From Rotaria sordida (Eukaryota; Rotifera; Eurotatoria; Philodinida; Philodinidae), in the NCBI GenBank assembly GCA_905250125.1, contig CAJNOL010000091.1, positions 35,683 to 99,682 of the forward strand: a DNA stretch of 64,000 nt. The letters are read 5' to 3'. The notes below the pieces were generated by a model. That model worked only from the letters and a program-made list of their open reading frames with translations, was not told the DNA's origin and ran no database searches. Within the stretch, counting starts at the first letter, position 1. Every line of letters begins with the position of its first letter. The position numbers and the translations under genes are program-made. Positions 61,635 to 64,000 of this stretch are shown piece after piece.

Positions 61635-62654
61635 ATTTTAATTTCTATCACAAAAATAAATAACATTTCTATTTAAAATGTAGATTTTTCTAATAATGAA
61701 CTCTCTTTTTTTTTTCTTTATAATTAACCAATGTAAAACACAATTAAAATCATTGAAAAAGTCTGCATATCAAGTATTTCTTCTTTATAGATTTATTCTA
61801 CACTTAATCAATCGACTGCAATAGGATAGTTTGTTTTATTTGTATGAATAAGTAGTATAATCAACTCCTGTTTAAGATATCCATAATGACTACACATGCG
61901 ACTACTAGGAAGGTATTCAAAAAAAGTGGAAAAAAACGAAAGATACAATACATATATTCCCATGTCATTCAAACTACTCGGAAACCGACGATTAACCGCG
62001 GTTCACCAGCTGAATTTTTTTTCGTATCACAATGGATCAATTTTTCTTTACTCTTACAAAATTGACAAATTTTGACCGAAATCATGCCGTTTCTATATTG
62101 TCGATGCGCTGAAGCCGATTATACTAGCCACATCGCTAATATTCCCATAGTTTTCCAGTTTGAGTTTTTATTAAATATGACACCATAAAAATAGTCATCC
62201 GTTACACGACTTGATCAATAGGAAAATATGTGGTGCCACTTGATAGAATTTACTGTTGCATGATTAAGTCGATTTTTTTAAAGTTGGGATCAACTTTTTC
62301 AAGACTAAAAATATTAATTTAGTAATGAGATAATAAAAAAAAATGAGAAACGAAGGAAAACCTAGTCTAACCGTCGATTTTGATAAAAAATCGACGACGT
62401 GGGTTGCCACCACAGAAGTGCACTTGTCACCGAGATGTAAGTAAACATAAATATGTATGATCTTGATGGTGCATAGATGAAAAAACAACGAAAGAAAAAA
62501 AAATTATAAAATACACAATACAAAAGAGTTTATTATGGTTTTCTTTTTGTATGAGCGACACAAGGATTGATCACTGTACAAAATCAGAATATTTTTAGAC
62601 ACTGGTCTTTTAGTTTATATTCATAAGTAGACTTTTTCTGAGTACTGTAAGACG
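61635..62654. other. Intergenic with one perfect hairpin
   Basis: A 10-bp perfect stem (62372-62381 with 62387-62396, loop GATAA) is the only structure seen. It lies within A+T-rich sequence upstream of the TMEM272-like copy B. No exon or RNA gene was recognised. Confidence 0.4.
61655..61660 (+). terminator. Poly(A) signal of the small orphan gene
   Basis: AATAAA is placed just after the stop codon of the 122-residue frame, which supports that frame being a real transcribed gene. Confidence 0.45.
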
Positions 62655-63664
62655 ATGACAACTACTACTGAACAAACAGTTATTAATATGGAACAAAAAC
62701 CGGCAGTAGCACATACTCTTGTTATTAATGAACCAATAAATTCACAACAGGTATCACTAGAAACAGTTATTGCCAATGAGCCGAAAAATTTATTAGCAAC
62801 ATCAGTAGAAAAAGTTGCTGTAACGGATGTAACAACTGCAAAGCCAGTAGAAGCAGATAATCTTATTGTCGACGATCCAAAAAATGTGCAAACAACAGAA
62901 TCAGATAAATTACCGTCCAGTGGTGCTAGTAAAAAGGCATTGAATAAAAAACTTTTTGGATCAGGTATATCACTTGCTACTGTGGTTCTAGTCATTATTC
63001 CACGTAAGTCATATGATTTTCTGTGATTATTATTCTCATAATATTTTACAAAAAAGAAATTGGATTCTATATTTTAATATTTTTAAATTAAGAAGACTTT
63101 TTTCTATACTTATCATTGATTTTCAAAACATTAGACGTAAAAAAATAGAAAAATTTCTGATTTTGATATGTACTTGTATTTGATAGTTTTACAATTAATT
63201 GTTGGTTGACGTTATGCAGACAACTGCCCTGCTAATTGGCGTATACCGCATTATTTAGTTGTATCAGGTGTTATCGGACTTACTCTTATTATATTAGATA
63301 TTATTTTTGATCTTTTGGTATCGTATGCTAAATCGAAGTTAGATGATACTACTCTTCGAGCTTCTCATTGTGGAGCTTGTTGTGGCCTTTGAATAGTTAT
63401 TATCTGTCTGATCCTATTTCTCGTTGGTTGGTTTATTGCTGGATGTATTTGGGTATTTCGAGTATGGAGTAAAATTCAGTACAACGATCCACATGGATTT
63501 GATTATTGTCATCCGATATTATATCGTTTTGCATTTTGGCTACTTCTTCTATCAATTATATATATATATTAGTCTCCTGTTGTTATACATGTGCCCGAAC
63601 ACCTAAAGAAATAATGAATAAGAAAAAAGATCCTGCTATACTTGTATCAATAGTGGAAGCATAA
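62655..63664 (+). pseudogene. TMEM272-like gene, copy B, with two disablements
   Basis: Exon 1 (62655-63003) is intact: a Thr/Val/Lys-rich N terminus and the start of a membrane segment (LATVVLVIIP), then a GTAAGT donor. Exon 2 starts at 63220 after TATGCAG: NCPANWRIPHYLVVSGVIGL, a second membrane segment, WFIAGCIWVFRVW, YNDP, and YCHPILYRFAFWLLLLS, in the order of TMEM272-like proteins. A TGA at 63390-63392 interrupts the frame. A TAG at 63570 arises where the frame slips in a (TA)n run at 63557-63569; the proper C terminus (SCCYTCARTPKEIM to TAA at 63662) lies in another frame. The damage is slight, so inactivation is recent, or the assembly has an error in the TA run. Confidence 0.72.
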
Positions 63665-64000
63665 TTTTAAGACTTTTTAAAATCTCATTAAAACGTTTGA
63701 TTTTGTTCTTTTATTATAAATAATTTCTCGTTTTTCATAGACTCAATCATTTACATTCTCTCACTATATCAGTAAGAGAAAACATGATAGAAAAAAAAAA
63801 AAAACAAGAATATACATGAAAAATTTATGTACACAATCAAAAGCAAAAAGTAAAAACATTCTATATAATTTGTTTTGTATATTTCATTGAAATATCTTTA
63901 TATAAAAGATAATTAACCAACTTATGTGATATAGGTAAGTTTAAAATATCTTGTCGTTTATGTCCACAATTGGTATTTATTGTTAGTCGACACAAATATT
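63665..64000. other. 3' end of the window, nothing recognised
   Basis: A+T-rich, with a 15-base A run near 63790. No exon was recognised; it is probably the 3' flank of the TMEM272-like copy B. Confidence 0.4.

Overview
The window looks like nuclear DNA of a small invertebrate, most likely a bdelloid rotifer. Direct signs are a strong A+T bias, animal-type genes cut by many GT-AG introns of about 50-100 bp, short gaps, and several reading frames that begin right after a splice-acceptor-like sequence, as expected where a spliced leader is used. The bdelloid assignment is inference. It is supported by intronless genes of plant/fungal or bacterial flavour and by GGGTGT-rich tracts resembling the bdelloid telomere repeat.

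Layout. 1-477 (+) is the 3' end of a Lys/Glu-rich protein with RRRRGW repeats. 2874-5672 (+) is a Distal-less homeobox gene with an 18-base microexon. 5867-6498 (-) is a wrecked astacin metalloprotease. 7693-8727 (-) is an intronless MBOAT wax-synthase-like gene and 9455-10975 (-) an acetyl-CoA transporter. A 3.2 kb intergenic stretch may hold a decayed TTAA-type transposon. 14204-16438 (+) encodes an unusual zinc ribbon / OTU-like / vWA protein. 18561-24641 (-) is a 15-exon TANGO1/cTAGE5-type ER export receptor. 28872-29576 (-) is a CTR copper transporter. 31064-32778 and 34679-37817 (both -) are two disordered coiled-coil proteins I do not recognise. The second is divergently paired with eIF4A3 (38039-42792, +), whose 3.4 kb intron hosts a dead hAT transposon. 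43831-47631 (-) is a full-length M13 (neprilysin-like) protein that has lost its zinc site. 51312-54763 (-) is a tight tandem of a PLP class-V aminotransferase and an LRRC14/PRAME-type leucine-rich-repeat gene. 55878-56591 (-) is mitochondrial ribosomal protein MRPS18B. The last 7 kb contain a small GC-rich two-exon gene between telomere-like tracts, an unidentified pseudogene, two broken TMEM272-like genes and one small single-exon orphan.

Exon models were built by hand. Every multi-exon CDS given here keeps frame across all its junctions. The genes are mostly unrelated housekeeping, developmental and membrane functions, with no operon of linked function. The most unusual items are the Distal-less microexon, the OTU/vWA fusion, the SH3-less TANGO1, the M13 pseudoenzyme, the aminotransferase-LRR tandem with a splice acceptor between them, and the recurrent stop codons at tryptophan positions in the pseudogenes. 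No rRNA, tRNA, CRISPR array or reverse transcriptase was seen.
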